Shown in pieces: positions 17,361-25,778 of a DNA stretch of 64,000 bases; positions within the stretch are counted from its first letter, which is position 1, and each line of letters opens with the position of its first letter. The position numbers were made by a program, and so were the translations under genes. This DNA comes from Hydrogenibacillus sp. (GTDB lineage: Bacteria; Bacillota; Bacilli; Thermicanales; DSM-22653). The stretch is from contig JADBKT010000011.1 of assembly GCA_014896255.1 (NCBI GenBank), forward strand, positions 1-64,000, given 5' to 3'. Under the pieces are notes generated by a model that worked only from the letters and a program-made list of their open reading frames with translations, was not told the origin of the DNA and did not search any database.

Positions 17361-18554
17361 ATGCGCGTCGATTTTATGAGCGCGATCCACGATCTCGAAC
17401 GCGAAAAAGGGATTGACAAAGAAGTGCTGCTCGAGGCGATCAGTCAGGCGTTGATCGCGGCGTACAAAAAAAATTACAACACCGCTCAAAACGTCCGCGT
17501 CGAAATCGATGAACAGAGCGGCGCCATCCGCGTGCTGGCGCAAAAGACGGTCGTCGAAACGGTCGAAGACCCGCGGCTTCAGATCGACTTGGACGCCGCC
17601 CGAAAAATCAATCCGCGCGTCGGCCCGGGGGACGTCGTCGAACACGAAGTGACGCCGAAAGACTTCGGCCGCGTGGCCGCGCAGACGGCGAAAAACGTCG
17701 TCACCCAGCGCATCCGCGAAGTCGAGCGGGGGATGATCTATCAAGAATATGTCGATCGCGAAGCCGAGCTCGTCATCGGCACCGTACAGCGCATCGACGC
17801 TAAAAATGTGTATGTGGAGCTGAGCAAAACCGAGGGCATCCTGCCGATCAACGAACTTCTCCCCGGCGACGTCGTCACCCCGGGAGAGCGCATCAAGGCC
17901 GTCATTACGCGTGTCGAGCGCGGGACGAAGGGCCCGCAGATCATGCTTTCCCGCATTGATCCGCAGTTTTTGCGCCGCCTGTTTGAGCGAGAAGTGCCGG
18001 AGATCTACGACGGGACGGTGGAGATCAAGGCCATCGCCCGCGAGGCCGGCGATCGCTCCAAAGTGGCCGTCTACGCCCGCGATCCGAATGTCGATCCGAT
18101 CGGCGCCTGCGTCGGCCCCAAAGGCGTTCGCGTACAAGCCATCGTCGAAGAGCTCGGCGGCGAGAAGATCGACATCATCCGCTGGTCGAACGATCCCGAA
18201 ACGTTTGTCGCAAGCGCCCTCTCTCCGGCTAAAGTGACGGCCGTCTACGTGAGCGAAGCGGAGAAGGCGACGCGCGTCGTCGTGCCCGATCACCAGCTGT
18301 CTTTGGCCATCGGCAAACGCGGCCAAAACGCCCGCCTGGCAGCGAAGCTCACGGGCTGGAAAATCGACATCAAAAGCGAAAGCCAGATGCGCGAGGCCGG
18401 CTTGGAACCGCAAGCGGCGAACGCCCAAGCGGCGCAAAGCGGCGATCGAGCGGGGCCAAACGGTGAGGCGCCGCGCGTGAAGCCGATGTCTCAGGCGCAT
18501 GTAGACGTTCCGCCGATCGAAGCCGGCAGCGAACGCCGGCTCAGGGAGGGGTGA
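17361..18554 (+). CDS. nusA: Transcription termination/antitermination protein NusA
   Basis: NusA binds RNA polymerase and nascent RNA to modulate pausing and termination. Order of domains: N-terminal RNAP-binding domain (residues 1-125), S1 domain (about 135-200), then two KH domains (GACVGPKGVRVQAIVEELGGEKIDI near 250 and LAIGKRGQNARLAAKLTGWKIDI near 315). The tail after about residue 345 is a low-complexity Ala/Gln/Pro extension. AAGGAGGAGGC precedes the ATG. The 149-base gap after rimP contains a loose inverted repeat (CACCGACG 17215-17222, CGTCGGTG 17264-17271) but no gene. Confidence 0.98.
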   Translation: MRVDFMSAIHDLEREKGIDKEVLLEAISQALIAAYKKNYNTAQNVRVEIDEQSGAIRVLAQKTVVETVEDPRLQIDLDAARKINPRVGPGDVVEHEVTPKDFGRVAAQTAKNVVTQRIREVERGMIYQEYVDREAELVIGTVQRIDAKNVYVELSKTEGILPINELLPGDVVTPGERIKAVITRVERGTKGPQIMLSRIDPQFLRRLFEREVPEIYDGTVEIKAIAREAGDRSKVAVYARDPNVDPIGACVGPKGVRVQAIVEELGGEKIDIIRWSNDPETFVASALSPAKVTAVYVSEAEKATRVVVPDHQLSLAIGKRGQNARLAAKLTGWKIDIKSESQMREAGLEPQAANAQAAQSGDRAGPNGEAPRVKPMSQAHVDVPPIEAGSERRLREG

Positions 18555-18835
18555 GCGTGGCGGTCAAGAAAATCCCCATCCGGCGCTGCGTCGCCTGCGG
18601 CAACCAGCGCCCGAAGCGCGAACTCGTGCGCGTGGTGCGCACCCCGGAAGGCGAGATCGTCCTCGATCCGACGGGGCGCAAAAACGGCCGGGGTGCCTAT
18701 GTCTGTCCGGAGCGCAACTGTTTTGAGGTGGCCATCAAAAAAAAGCAATTTCAGCGCGCGTTGGAAGTCGAATTCACGCCGGAAATCGTCGAACGGCTGC
18801 GCGCGGCGTGGGAGGCACTCGCCCTTGAGCGATAA
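18551..18835 (+). CDS. ylxR: YlxR family RNA-binding protein (RnpM)
   Basis: The small basic DUF448 protein carries the family motif RRCVACGNQRPKRELVRVVR near residues 8-27 and GRKNGRGAYVCP near 43-54. YlxR (RnpM) has been described as an RNase P modulator and nucleoid-associated regulator. The GTG at 18551 overlaps the nusA stop codon; a second GTG at 18557 is possible with better spacing from GGAGG. Position between nusA and ylxQ is the usual one. Confidence 0.95.
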   Translation: MSVAVKKIPIRRCVACGNQRPKRELVRVVRTPEGEIVLDPTGRKNGRGAYVCPERNCFEVAIKKKQFQRALEVEFTPEIVERLRAAWEALALER

Positions 18836-19157
18836 CCCGTTTTTGTCCACCCTCGGCCTGGCCGCGCGGGCCAGGCGCCTTGTGAGCGGTGAAGAGGCGG
18901 TCATCCGGGCGATTCAAAACGGTTCGGCCAAACTCGTCGTCTTGGCTCGCGATGTCGGGCCGAATACTGAAAAAACGATGCGCGACAAGTGCCGACACTA
19001 CGGGGTGATGGTGATCGTGGGACCCGATCGCGAGACGTTGGGGCGGGCTGTCGGAAAAGAAGCGCGCGTCGTCTTGGCGGTGACGGAAATGGGTTTTGCC
19101 CGCCGCATCGCCGAACATCATGAACGGACATACGGAAAGGGCCGAGAGGCACCATGA
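18825..19157 (+). CDS. ylxQ: L7Ae-like K-turn-binding protein YlxQ
   Basis: This is a 110-residue member of the L7Ae/L30e/S12e/Gadd45 family (YlxQ/RplGA). The core [21 protein letters not shown] near residues 5-25 and [16 protein letters not shown] near 33-48 are characteristic, and such proteins bind kink-turn RNA. The start is the TTG at 18825, inside the ylxR end, with GGGAGG at 18810-18815. The open frame reaches further upstream, but that part is antisense to domain logic and overlaps ylxR. Confidence 0.93.
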   Translation: MSDNPFLSTLGLAARARRLVSGEEAVIRAIQNGSAKLVVLARDVGPNTEKTMRDKCRHYGVMVIVGPDRETLGRAVGKEARVVLAVTEMGFARRIAEHHERTYGKGREAP

Positions 19158-19173
19158 AGGAGGGGGTGGGCCG

Positions 19174-19914
19174 ATGGCCAAATATCGCGTTTACGAGTAC
19201 GCCAAGGAGCTCAATATGTCGAGCAAGGAGATCATCACCATACTCAAGCGTCTGGGTCTTCCCGTCAACAACCACATGAGCGTCGTGGACGAGGAAGCAC
19301 AACAAAAGATCGAGCAGTTTTTCCAAGACATTCGGCGGCGGGCGGCTGAAGAGCGGGCGCGCCGCGAAGCCCAAGAAGCGCAGAAAAAAGCATCACAGTC
19401 GGTGACGAGGACAGGTGAAACGGTGAAAAACGAGACAAAAACCATCCAATCGGAAGAAACCGAGGCCAAAAAAACGCCCGGCGGGTCTAGAGGAGAAGGG
19501 GAAACGCGCCCCGAACAGGCAGCCGGAGGAGCACAAATCGGGCGTCAGACGACCGGCGCGGACGCTTCTTCGCGTCCCGGTGACGCCGAGCGGCGCGATG
19601 ATCGTCCGGGCAGACGCCGCGAACGCGGCGGGCGCGGCGGCGGGTCTCGTGCTGGTCGCGACGGCCGCGGGCGCGGCGGCGCGCAGACGGAGGGGCGATC
19701 GCCGGCGCGCAGACGGAGGGGCGATCGCCGGCGGCAGGCGGGAACGCGATGGCCGGTGATCGCGACCGCCGCGATCGCGGGCCGAACCAAGGGCCCGGGA
19801 GTTCGCCCGGCGGCCGCGGCGGTCACGGCGGAACGGCGGCGAGCGGCGGCGGCCGCGGCGGTCACGGAGGCGGTCGGCGCGGCCGTGGCCTCGTCGTGCC
19901 GCCGGCGCCGGTGA
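19174..19914 (+). CDS. infB: Translation initiation factor IF-2, N-terminal part (frameshifted)
   Basis: This is the amino-terminal piece of IF-2. ATG at 19174 begins [19 protein letters not shown], the first IF2_N subdomain, followed by a charged coiled stretch and an Arg/Gly-rich linker. After 19707 the frame is no longer the natural one: a 26-bp unit is present twice in tandem (19677-19733), so the frame drifts into an Ala/Arg-rich sequence and stops at 19914. Deleting one copy joins this piece in frame to the catalytic part at 19749-21896, giving a single 898-residue IF-2. Whether the duplication exists in the cell or is an assembly error cannot be decided from sequence alone. Confidence 0.88.
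   Translation: MAKYRVYEYAKELNMSSKEIITILKRLGLPVNNHMSVVDEEAQQKIEQFFQDIRRRAAEERARREAQEAQKKASQSVTRTGETVKNETKTIQSEETEAKKTPGGSRGEGETRPEQAAGGAQIGRQTTGADASSRPGDAERRDDRPGRRRERGGRGGGSRAGRDGRGRGGAQTEGRSPARRRRGDRRRQAGTRWPVIATAAIAGRTKGPGVRPAAAAVTAERRRAAAAAAVTEAVGAAVASSCRRRR
19677..19733. repeat. 26-bp tandem duplication that shifts the infB frame
   Basis: Bases 19677-19707 are identical to 19703-19733 at an offset of 26, that is 2.2 copies of a 26-bp unit. The peptide AQTEGRSPA is coded in the N-terminal frame by the first copy and in the C-terminal frame by the second copy, showing that one copy is the ancestral state. Because 26 is not a multiple of three, the extra copy breaks infB. Confidence 0.95.
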
Positions 19915-21896
19915 CCGAGGAAAAGGTGGAGTCGCGCCGGCGGGGACCGAAGAAGGAAAAAGAAAAGGAAATGCCGTTTCTCTCACCGAAGCAGGAAACC
20001 AAAAAGCCGGGGAAGAAGTCGGTGCTCAAAGAAAAGCTGCCTTTGGCGGCCGAGCTTGACGACGATTTTACCCCGGTCCGAGCGGGCAAAAAGCGCAACA
20101 AGCATCGTAAAATGAAGGACGTCACGTATGCCGAGGACAAAGTGACACCGACGAAGATCGCCATCGAAGATCGCATCAACGTCGCCGAGTTCGCCCGCAT
20201 GATCGGCAAAGAACCGGCGGAAGTGATCAAGAAGCTGTTTATGCTCGGTATCGTGGCGACGATCAACCAGGACATCGACTTCGACGCGGCGACGCTCATC
20301 GCGAACGAATATGGCATTGAGGTCGAGAAAAAGGTCGTCATCAACGAAGTCGAATTCGAGACGATCGAGGAGCAGGACGACCCTGCCGAACTCGTCCCGC
20401 GGCCGCCGGTGGTAACGATCATGGGACACGTCGATCACGGGAAGACGACGCTTCTGGATGCCATTCGCCACACGCGCGTGGTGGCCTCGGAGGCCGGCGG
20501 CATCACGCAGCATATCGGCGCCTATCAGGTCGACGTAGACGGCCGGAAGATCACCTTCCTCGATACCCCCGGGCACGAAGCGTTTACGGCGATGCGCGCC
20601 CGCGGCGCGAAAGTAACGGACATCACCGTCCTCGTCGTGGCCGCCGACGACGGCGTCATGCCGCAGACGGTGGAAGCCATCAACCATGCCAAGGATGCCG
20701 GCGTGCCGATCATCGTCGCCGTGAACAAGATCGACAAACCGAGCGCCAACCCCGATCGCGTCAAGCAGGAACTGGCCGAACACGGCCTGATCCCCGAAGC
20801 ATGGGGCGGCGACACGATCTTCGTGCACGTCTCTGCGCTCAAGGGCCAGGGAATCGACGAACTGTTGGAGATGATCCTGCTCGTCGCCGAGATGAAAGAG
20901 CTCAAAGCCAACCCGAACAAACGGGCCCGCGGCACGGTCATCGAAGCGAAGCTCGACCGCGGGCGGGGGCCGGTGGCGACCGTGCTCGTGCAAAACGGCA
21001 CACTCAAAGTCGGCGACGCGCTCGTCGTCGGAACGGCGTACGGCCACGTCCGCTCCATGCACGATCATCTCGGCGTGCGCATCAAGGAAGCCGGCCCCTC
21101 GACGCCGGTGGAGATTACCGGGCTCGACAGCGTTCCGGATGCCGGCGATCAGTTCATGGTCTTTGCGGACGACGCCAAGGCCAAGGCCATCGCCGCCGAG
21201 CGGGCGATGAAAAAGCGTGAACAGGAACTCAAGAAAAAACACGTCAGCCTCGACGAGCTGTTCCATCAGATCCAGCAGGGCGAAGTCAAAGAACTCAATC
21301 TCATTCTCAAGGCCGACGTGCACGGTTCCGTCGAAGCGCTTAGCGCCTCGATCGAGAAGATCAAAGTGGACGGCGTGCGCGTGCGCATCATCCATACCGG
21401 CGTCGGGGCGGTGAACGAGTCCGACGTCATGCTGGCCGCCGCCGCCGGGGCGGTGATCATCGGCTTCAACGTCCGTCCGGACGCCAACGCCAAGGCGACG
21501 GCGGAACGGGAGAAGATCGACATTCGCCTGTACAACGTCATCTACAAGGCGATCGAAGAGATCGAAGCGGCGCTCAAAGGCATGCTCGAGCCGGTGTACG
21601 AGGAAAAAGTCATCGGCCAGGCGGAAGTGCGCCAGACGTTCCACGCTTCGCGCATCGGCACGATCGCCGGCTGCTACGTGATCGAAGGCAAAATCACGCG
21701 CGATGCCCAGGTGCGCCTCATCCGCGACGGTATCGTCGTCTACGAGGGGAAAATCGAGTCCCTCAAGCGCTTCAAAGACGATGCCAAGGAGGTCGCCCAA
21801 GGCTATGAATGCGGGCTGACGATCCAAAACTTCAACGACATCAAAGAAGGCGACATCATCGAGGCGTACGTTTTGGAGGCCGTCCCGCAGACTTGA
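19749..21896 (+). CDS. infB: Translation initiation factor IF-2, catalytic part
   Basis: IF-2 is the GTPase that places initiator tRNA on the 30S subunit. This frame carries the rest of the Gly-rich linker, the second IF2_N subdomain ([20 protein letters not shown] near residue 135), the G domain with [14 protein letters not shown] near 225, DTPGHEAF near 272 and NKID near 326, then domains II, III and the fMet-tRNA-binding C domain. The ATG at 19749 has only a weak ribosome-binding site, so in the sequence as given expression would need internal initiation; E. coli IF-2 has natural internal starts in a similar place. All essential domains lie in this 715-residue frame, so the product could be functional even alone. 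Confidence 0.93.
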   Translation: MAGDRDRRDRGPNQGPGSSPGGRGGHGGTAASGGGRGGHGGGRRGRGLVVPPAPVTEEKVESRRRGPKKEKEKEMPFLSPKQETKKPGKKSVLKEKLPLAAELDDDFTPVRAGKKRNKHRKMKDVTYAEDKVTPTKIAIEDRINVAEFARMIGKEPAEVIKKLFMLGIVATINQDIDFDAATLIANEYGIEVEKKVVINEVEFETIEEQDDPAELVPRPPVVTIMGHVDHGKTTLLDAIRHTRVVASEAGGITQHIGAYQVDVDGRKITFLDTPGHEAFTAMRARGAKVTDITVLVVAADDGVMPQTVEAINHAKDAGVPIIVAVNKIDKPSANPDRVKQELAEHGLIPEAWGGDTIFVHVSALKGQGIDELLEMILLVAEMKELKANPNKRARGTVIEAKLDRGRGPVATVLVQNGTLKVGDALVVGTAYGHVRSMHDHLGVRIKEAGPSTPVEITGLDSVPDAGDQFMVFADDAKAKAIAAERAMKKREQELKKKHVSLDELFHQIQQGEVKELNLILKADVHGSVEALSASIEKIKVDGVRVRIIHTGVGAVNESDVMLAAAAGAVIIGFNVRPDANAKATAEREKIDIRLYNVIYKAIEEIEAALKGMLEPVYEEKVIGQAEVRQTFHASRIGTIAGCYVIEGKITRDAQVRLIRDGIVVYEGKIESLKRFKDDAKEVAQGYECGLTIQNFNDIKEGDIIEAYVLEAVPQT

Positions 21897-21937
21897 AGCG
21901 TCTGAGTGCCGATCGAGTTGGAATTGGAGGGACGCAC

Positions 21938-22378
21938 ATGCGCCGTATCCGCCCGCAGCGCATTGCCGAACAGATCAAAAAAGAACTCGGCGTCTTGTTG
22001 CAGCAAGAAGTCAAAGATCCGCGCATCGGCTTCGTCACCGTGACCGGCGTCGAAGTGACGCCGGACTACGAGGAAGCCAAGGTGTACGTCTCCATCATGG
22101 GCGATGAGGAAGAGCGGGAACAGGCGCTGGAGGGTCTGAAGCGCGCGCAAGGATTTTTGCGCACCGAACTCGGACGACGGATCGAGGTGCGGCATATCCC
22201 GGAACTCATCTTCAAACTCGACACCTCGCTCGACTATGGCTTGCGCATCGATCGCCTGCTCTCCGAACTTAAGGGGGCGTCGGAAGAAGCGGGCGGGCAC
22301 GAAGGCGACCGGTTTTCCGGTGTTGAAGACGGCGATCCGTCTGCCGGAGAGGGCTCGGGGCGGTGGGGCGGCGGATGA
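21938..22378 (+). CDS. rbfA: Ribosome-binding factor A
   Basis: RbfA is a KH-like protein needed for late 30S maturation and cold adaptation. The N-terminal RIAEQIKKELGVLLQQEVKDPRI and the C-terminal signature VRHIPELIFKLDTSLDYG are intact. The core is about 118 residues; the remaining 28 form an acidic Gly-rich tail. GGAGG precedes the ATG at 21938 by 7 bases. It starts only 41 bases after infB, so the ylxP gene found here in Bacillus is absent. Confidence 0.97.
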   Translation: MRRIRPQRIAEQIKKELGVLLQQEVKDPRIGFVTVTGVEVTPDYEEAKVYVSIMGDEEEREQALEGLKRAQGFLRTELGRRIEVRHIPELIFKLDTSLDYGLRIDRLLSELKGASEEAGGHEGDRFSGVEDGDPSAGEGSGRWGGG

Positions 22379-23379
22379 TCGATTCGCTTGCGGCCGCTTA
22401 CCGGACGTTGTACGGGTGGCTCATCGCCGACCGCGACGACGTGCTCGTCGTCTCCCACGTCCGCCCGGACGGCGACGCCCTCGGCGCGCAGACGGCGATG
22501 CACCGGATCATTCAAAAGCTCGGCCGGCGTTCGGCGATGGTGAACGCCGACCATCCTCCGAAACGTTTTGATTACCTGCCGGGATACGCGGAGATCCACA
22601 CGGTCGAAGCGTTGATGTCCCGCGGGCCGTATCGTCGGGCGGTGTTCGTCGACTGCGCCGACCGAGCGCGGATCGGCGACGTGGAAGCGCTGCTCTCTTC
22701 GGATGCCCGGATCGCGAACATCGACCACCACGCCACGAACGACCGTTACGGAGAGATCAACGTCGTCCGCGCAGAGGCCTCTTCGACGTGCGAAATCGTC
22801 TACGATTTCGTCCGCGCCGTAGGCGTCGCCATGGATGAAGCGCTGGCCACCGCTCTTTACACGGGGCTTTTGACCGACACCGGCGGCTTCCGTTATCAGA
22901 ACACGTCGCCGAAAGTGCTCCACGATGCGGCGGAGCTCGTCGAATGCGGTGCCGAGCCGTATTCCATCGCCGAACAGGCGCTGGAGACGATGAGCCTCCC
23001 TCAGCTGCGTCTGCTCGCCCGCGTGCTCGGCGACATCCAACTGTATGCGGGCGGACGCGTGGCGCTCATCGAAGTGACGGCGGAGGCGCTTCGGGAAGCA
23101 GGCGCCGAATTGGACGATACGGAAGGACTCGTCCATTATGCGCGCAACATCGAAGGCGTCGAGGTGGCCGTCTTGCTGCGGGAGCAGGACGAAGGCATCA
23201 AAGCGAGCTTCCGCTCCCGGCGACGGGTCGACGTGGCCGCCCTCGCCCAAAAGTTCGGCGGCGGCGGGCATGTCCGTGCGGCCGGAGCGACGCTCGCGCC
23301 GCCGATGGCCGAAGCCCGCGCGCGCGTCCTGGAAGTGCTCCGTGCGACGTTGTCGAATCCGGAGGAAGGGAAGCGGTGA
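22375..23379 (+). CDS. nrnA: DHH/DHHA1 phosphoesterase NrnA (oligoribonuclease/pAp phosphatase)
   Basis: NrnA degrades short RNA oligomers and pAp. The DHH domain has VVSHVRPDGDALGAQ near residues 25-39, FVDCADRARIGD near 92 and the DHH-type triad as IDHHATNDRYG near 116-126; the C-terminal DHHA1 domain ends with FGGGGHVRAAGA near 298-309. Length is 334 from the ATG at 22375, which overlaps the rbfA stop (ATGA). The position between rbfA and truB is common in Bacillota and other phyla. Confidence 0.95.
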   Translation: MIDSLAAAYRTLYGWLIADRDDVLVVSHVRPDGDALGAQTAMHRIIQKLGRRSAMVNADHPPKRFDYLPGYAEIHTVEALMSRGPYRRAVFVDCADRARIGDVEALLSSDARIANIDHHATNDRYGEINVVRAEASSTCEIVYDFVRAVGVAMDEALATALYTGLLTDTGGFRYQNTSPKVLHDAAELVECGAEPYSIAEQALETMSLPQLRLLARVLGDIQLYAGGRVALIEVTAEALREAGAELDDTEGLVHYARNIEGVEVAVLLREQDEGIKASFRSRRRVDVAALAQKFGGGGHVRAAGATLAPPMAEARARVLEVLRATLSNPEEGKR

Positions 23380-24431
23380 ATCGCCCGATGTCGCCGATCG
23401 AAGGCTTTTTCATCGTCGACAAACCGCCCGGCGTCACGTCCCACGACGTCGTCGCGCGCATCCGCCGCTTGCTTCGGCCGCTATACGGGAAGGTGAAAGT
23501 CGGCCACGCCGGAACGCTCGATCCGGCGGCGACCGGCGTCCTTCCCGTCGCCGTCGGGCGGGCGACGCGCCTCGTCGACGAACTGCACGCGCTGCCGAAG
23601 GCGTATCGCGCCGAGTGGATCGGCGGGACGGCGACGGACACCGACGACGCGACCGGCCGCGTCGTCGAACAGCGCCCGGCGGACGGCCTCTCGCCGGAGT
23701 CGGTGCGGCGCGCGTTTCAAGCGTTTGTCGGTGAGATCGCGCAAGTGCCGCCGATGGTCTCGGCGGTGAAAGTCGGCGGTCGGCGGCTGTATGAACGCGC
23801 CCGTCGCGGCGAGACGGTCTCCCGAAGCGCGCGTCGCGTGCGCATCTACAGCCTCGACATTCTGGCCATGGACCTTATGCGTCCGGACCCGAGGGTGCAT
23901 TTTCAGGTACGCTGTTCGGCCGGGACGTACATTCGCACGTTGTGTGCGGACATCGGCCGCGCGCTCGGCGTGCCGGCGCATATGGGACGCCTGGTGCGTA
24001 CGGATTGCGCCGGGTTTGCCCTCGACCGAGCCGTGACGCCGGAAGCGCTGGAAGCGGCCGCGACATGCGGGACGCTGGAACGACACCTTGTCCCGATGGC
24101 CGAAGCGCTCGCCTTCATGCCGGCCGTCACCGTTGATGCGGCGGTTGCCCGGCAAGTCCTAAACGGCCATCCGCTCCCGCCGCCGGACGATCCTAAGCTT
24201 CGCGGACTTGCCCCGGGGGCAAAGGTCGCCGTTTACGATCCGTCCGGGGTGCTCTTGGCCGTCTATCGCGTCGCCGACGACGGCGCCGGACGGAACGCCC
24301 CGATGCGGGCGGAGTCGCATACGCTGGTAAGCCGAAACGATTCGCCGTCCGATCCGCCGGCGGCGAAGCGAAGCCGTACCGGAGCGGTGTGGGCGCGCGC
24401 CGACAAAGTGCTGCGGATAAAGGAGAGATGA
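23376..24431 (+). CDS. truB: tRNA pseudouridine(55) synthase TruB
   Basis: TruB converts U55 of the tRNA T-loop to pseudouridine. The motif GHAGTLDPAATGVLPVAVG near residues 45-63 contains the catalytic Asp; YRAEWIGGTATDTDD and IRTLCADIGRALG follow as in the family. A PUA-like C-terminal domain is present and is extended by a low-complexity insert near residues 305-335. The GTG at 23376 overlaps the nrnA stop and is served by GGAGGAAGGG; ATG 23388 is an alternative. Predicted length 351, somewhat above the usual 300. Confidence 0.96.
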   Translation: MNRPMSPIEGFFIVDKPPGVTSHDVVARIRRLLRPLYGKVKVGHAGTLDPAATGVLPVAVGRATRLVDELHALPKAYRAEWIGGTATDTDDATGRVVEQRPADGLSPESVRRAFQAFVGEIAQVPPMVSAVKVGGRRLYERARRGETVSRSARRVRIYSLDILAMDLMRPDPRVHFQVRCSAGTYIRTLCADIGRALGVPAHMGRLVRTDCAGFALDRAVTPEALEAAATCGTLERHLVPMAEALAFMPAVTVDAAVARQVLNGHPLPPPDDPKLRGLAPGAKVAVYDPSGVLLAVYRVADDGAGRNAPMRAESHTLVSRNDSPSDPPAAKRSRTGAVWARADKVLRIKER

Positions 24432-25390
24432 GCGTGTATATCGAACGCATTGAACCGCCTTACGCCCCCGAACCTCACGATCGGCCGCCGGTGGCCGCCG
24501 CCGTCGGCACGTTCGACGGGCTGCATCGCGGGCATCAGGCGATCATTCGTCGGACGGTGGAAGCGGCCAAGGCGCGACGTGCCGAAGCGGCGGTGATCAC
24601 CTTTCATCCGCACCCGCGCACGGTGCTCGGCAAGGCGCTCATCTCGACGTATCTCACCCCTCTGGAAGAGAAGATCTTTCTCTTGGAGCGTTACGGCATC
24701 GAGCGGCTTTATCTCATCCGTTTTACCCCGGAACTTTCGGCGATGACGCCGGATGATTTTCGCGAAAAGCTGCTTCGGCCCTTGTCCATCGTCCACTTTG
24801 TCGTGGGCGACGATTTTCGTTTCGGCCATCGGGCAGCGGGCCGTCCGCACGATCTCGCCGGCCCGGATTCCGGCGTCCGGGTCGACGTCGTTCCGCCGGT
24901 GATGGAAGAGGGGGAGAAGATCGGCTCGTCGCGTATCCGCGCGGCGCTCGAACGGGGTGACGTGGCCATGGCGAACCGCCTGCTCGGCCGCCCGTACGTC
25001 TTATCCGGCGAGGTCGTGCGCGGCGACGGCCGGGGGCGGACGATTGCCTTTCCGACGGCCAACGTCGCCTTAAGCGCGCCGTATTTCCTTCCCCGCTACG
25101 GCGTCTACGGCGTAAGCGCGAATCTCGGCGCCCGGCGCTATCCCGGCGTGATGAACGTCGGCGTCCGACCGACCGTCGGCAAAGACGAGGCGCCGAACGT
25201 GGAAGTGCACCTCATCGATTTCGACGGCGATCTTTACGGGGAGAAGCTGCGCGTCGAGCTCTTGTTCCACATTCGCGAGGAGCGCAAATTTCCGGATCTC
25301 GAGCACTTGAAGGCGCAGATCGCGGCCGATGTGGCGTTTGCGAAGATGCAGTTCGTATGGTATACTTCAACCGATCATACACAACCCTAG
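24428..25390 (+). CDS. ribF: Bifunctional riboflavin kinase/FAD synthetase RibF
   Basis: RibF phosphorylates riboflavin to FMN and adenylylates FMN to FAD. The N-terminal nucleotidyltransferase domain shows GTFDGLHRGHQAII near residues 26-39 (the HxGH-type site) and VGDDFRFGHRAAG near 122. The C-terminal riboflavin kinase domain has GRTIAFPTANV near 204-214 and the late VGVRPTVG. The ATG at 24428 overlaps the truB stop codon. The rpsO promoter lies within its last 55 bases. Confidence 0.96.
   Translation: MSVYIERIEPPYAPEPHDRPPVAAAVGTFDGLHRGHQAIIRRTVEAAKARRAEAAVITFHPHPRTVLGKALISTYLTPLEEKIFLLERYGIERLYLIRFTPELSAMTPDDFREKLLRPLSIVHFVVGDDFRFGHRAAGRPHDLAGPDSGVRVDVVPPVMEEGEKIGSSRIRAALERGDVAMANRLLGRPYVLSGEVVRGDGRGRTIAFPTANVALSAPYFLPRYGVYGVSANLGARRYPGVMNVGVRPTVGKDEAPNVEVHLIDFDGDLYGEKLRVELLFHIREERKFPDLEHLKAQIAADVAFAKMQFVWYTSTDHTQP
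25338..25366 (+). promoter_or_regulatory. Predicted sigma-A promoter of rpsO
   Basis: TTGCGA (25338-25343), 17-base spacer, TATACT (25361-25366), inside the 3' end of ribF. It would give an 85-base leader before rpsO. Confidence 0.7.
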
Positions 25391-25434
25391 GCGCGGCGCG
25401 GCGTTCTCCGGCGCGCGCTGGGCCTACGGGGGTT
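25383..25434 (+). promoter_or_regulatory. Structured rpsO leader, candidate S15 autoregulation site
   Basis: AACCC-TAGGC (25383-25392) pairs with GCCTA (25422-25426) and, across a short bulge, with GGGTT (25430-25434); the enclosed bases form a further GC-rich hairpin (GCGCGGCG/GGCGCGC). Firmicute rpsO leaders are known to bind S15 and repress translation; this fold is a candidate for that role. Assignment is inferred from position and pairing. Confidence 0.5.
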
Positions 25435-25457
25435 AGAATCTGAAGGAGGCACGCATC

Positions 25458-25727
25458 GTGGCGCTCACCCAAGAGAAAAAGCGGGAAATCATCGAAGCGT
25501 TTCAGACGCACCCGGGCGATACCGGTTCCCCGGAAGTACAGATCGCCATATTGACCGAAAAGATCAACCAGCTGAACGAACATCTGCGCGTACACGCGAA
25601 GGACCACCACTCGCGTCGCGGTCTCCTGAAGATGGTCGGCCATCGTCGGAACCTGCTGAATTACTTGCGCGAGAAAGACGTGGCCCGTTACCGCGCTTTG
25701 ATCGACAAACTCGGTTTGCGCCGATAA
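25458..25727 (+). CDS. rpsO: 30S ribosomal protein S15
   Basis: S15 binds 16S rRNA early in 30S assembly. The 89-residue sequence is a full match: [22 protein letters not shown] near residues 22-43, the [22 protein letters not shown] block near 49-70 and the end DKLGLRR. GTG start at 25458 with AAGGAGGC 12 bases upstream. It has its own promoter and terminator. Confidence 0.99.
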   Translation: MALTQEKKREIIEAFQTHPGDTGSPEVQIAILTEKINQLNEHLRVHAKDHHSRRGLLKMVGHRRNLLNYLREKDVARYRALIDKLGLRR

Positions 25728-25750
25728 ACGGGGTGCGCCCCGTTTTTTTT
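25726..25750 (+). terminator. Terminator after rpsO
   Basis: Stem ACGGGG/CCCCGT (25728-25733 and 25738-25743) with loop TGCG, followed by eight T residues. It overlaps the rpsO stop region and lies before pnp. Confidence 0.9.
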
Positions 25751-25778
25751 ATCCGATTGAAGGGGGCACGAGCGTTTC

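Noticed and set aside
19983-21827. Minus-strand open frame of 614 codons opposite infB
   Set aside because: Composition is typical of an antisense shadow and the sense strand encodes the IF-2 GTPase domains.
22944-23375. Long N-terminal extension of truB
   Set aside because: It overlaps nrnA out of frame; TruB homology starts right after GTG 23376, which has a strong ribosome-binding site.
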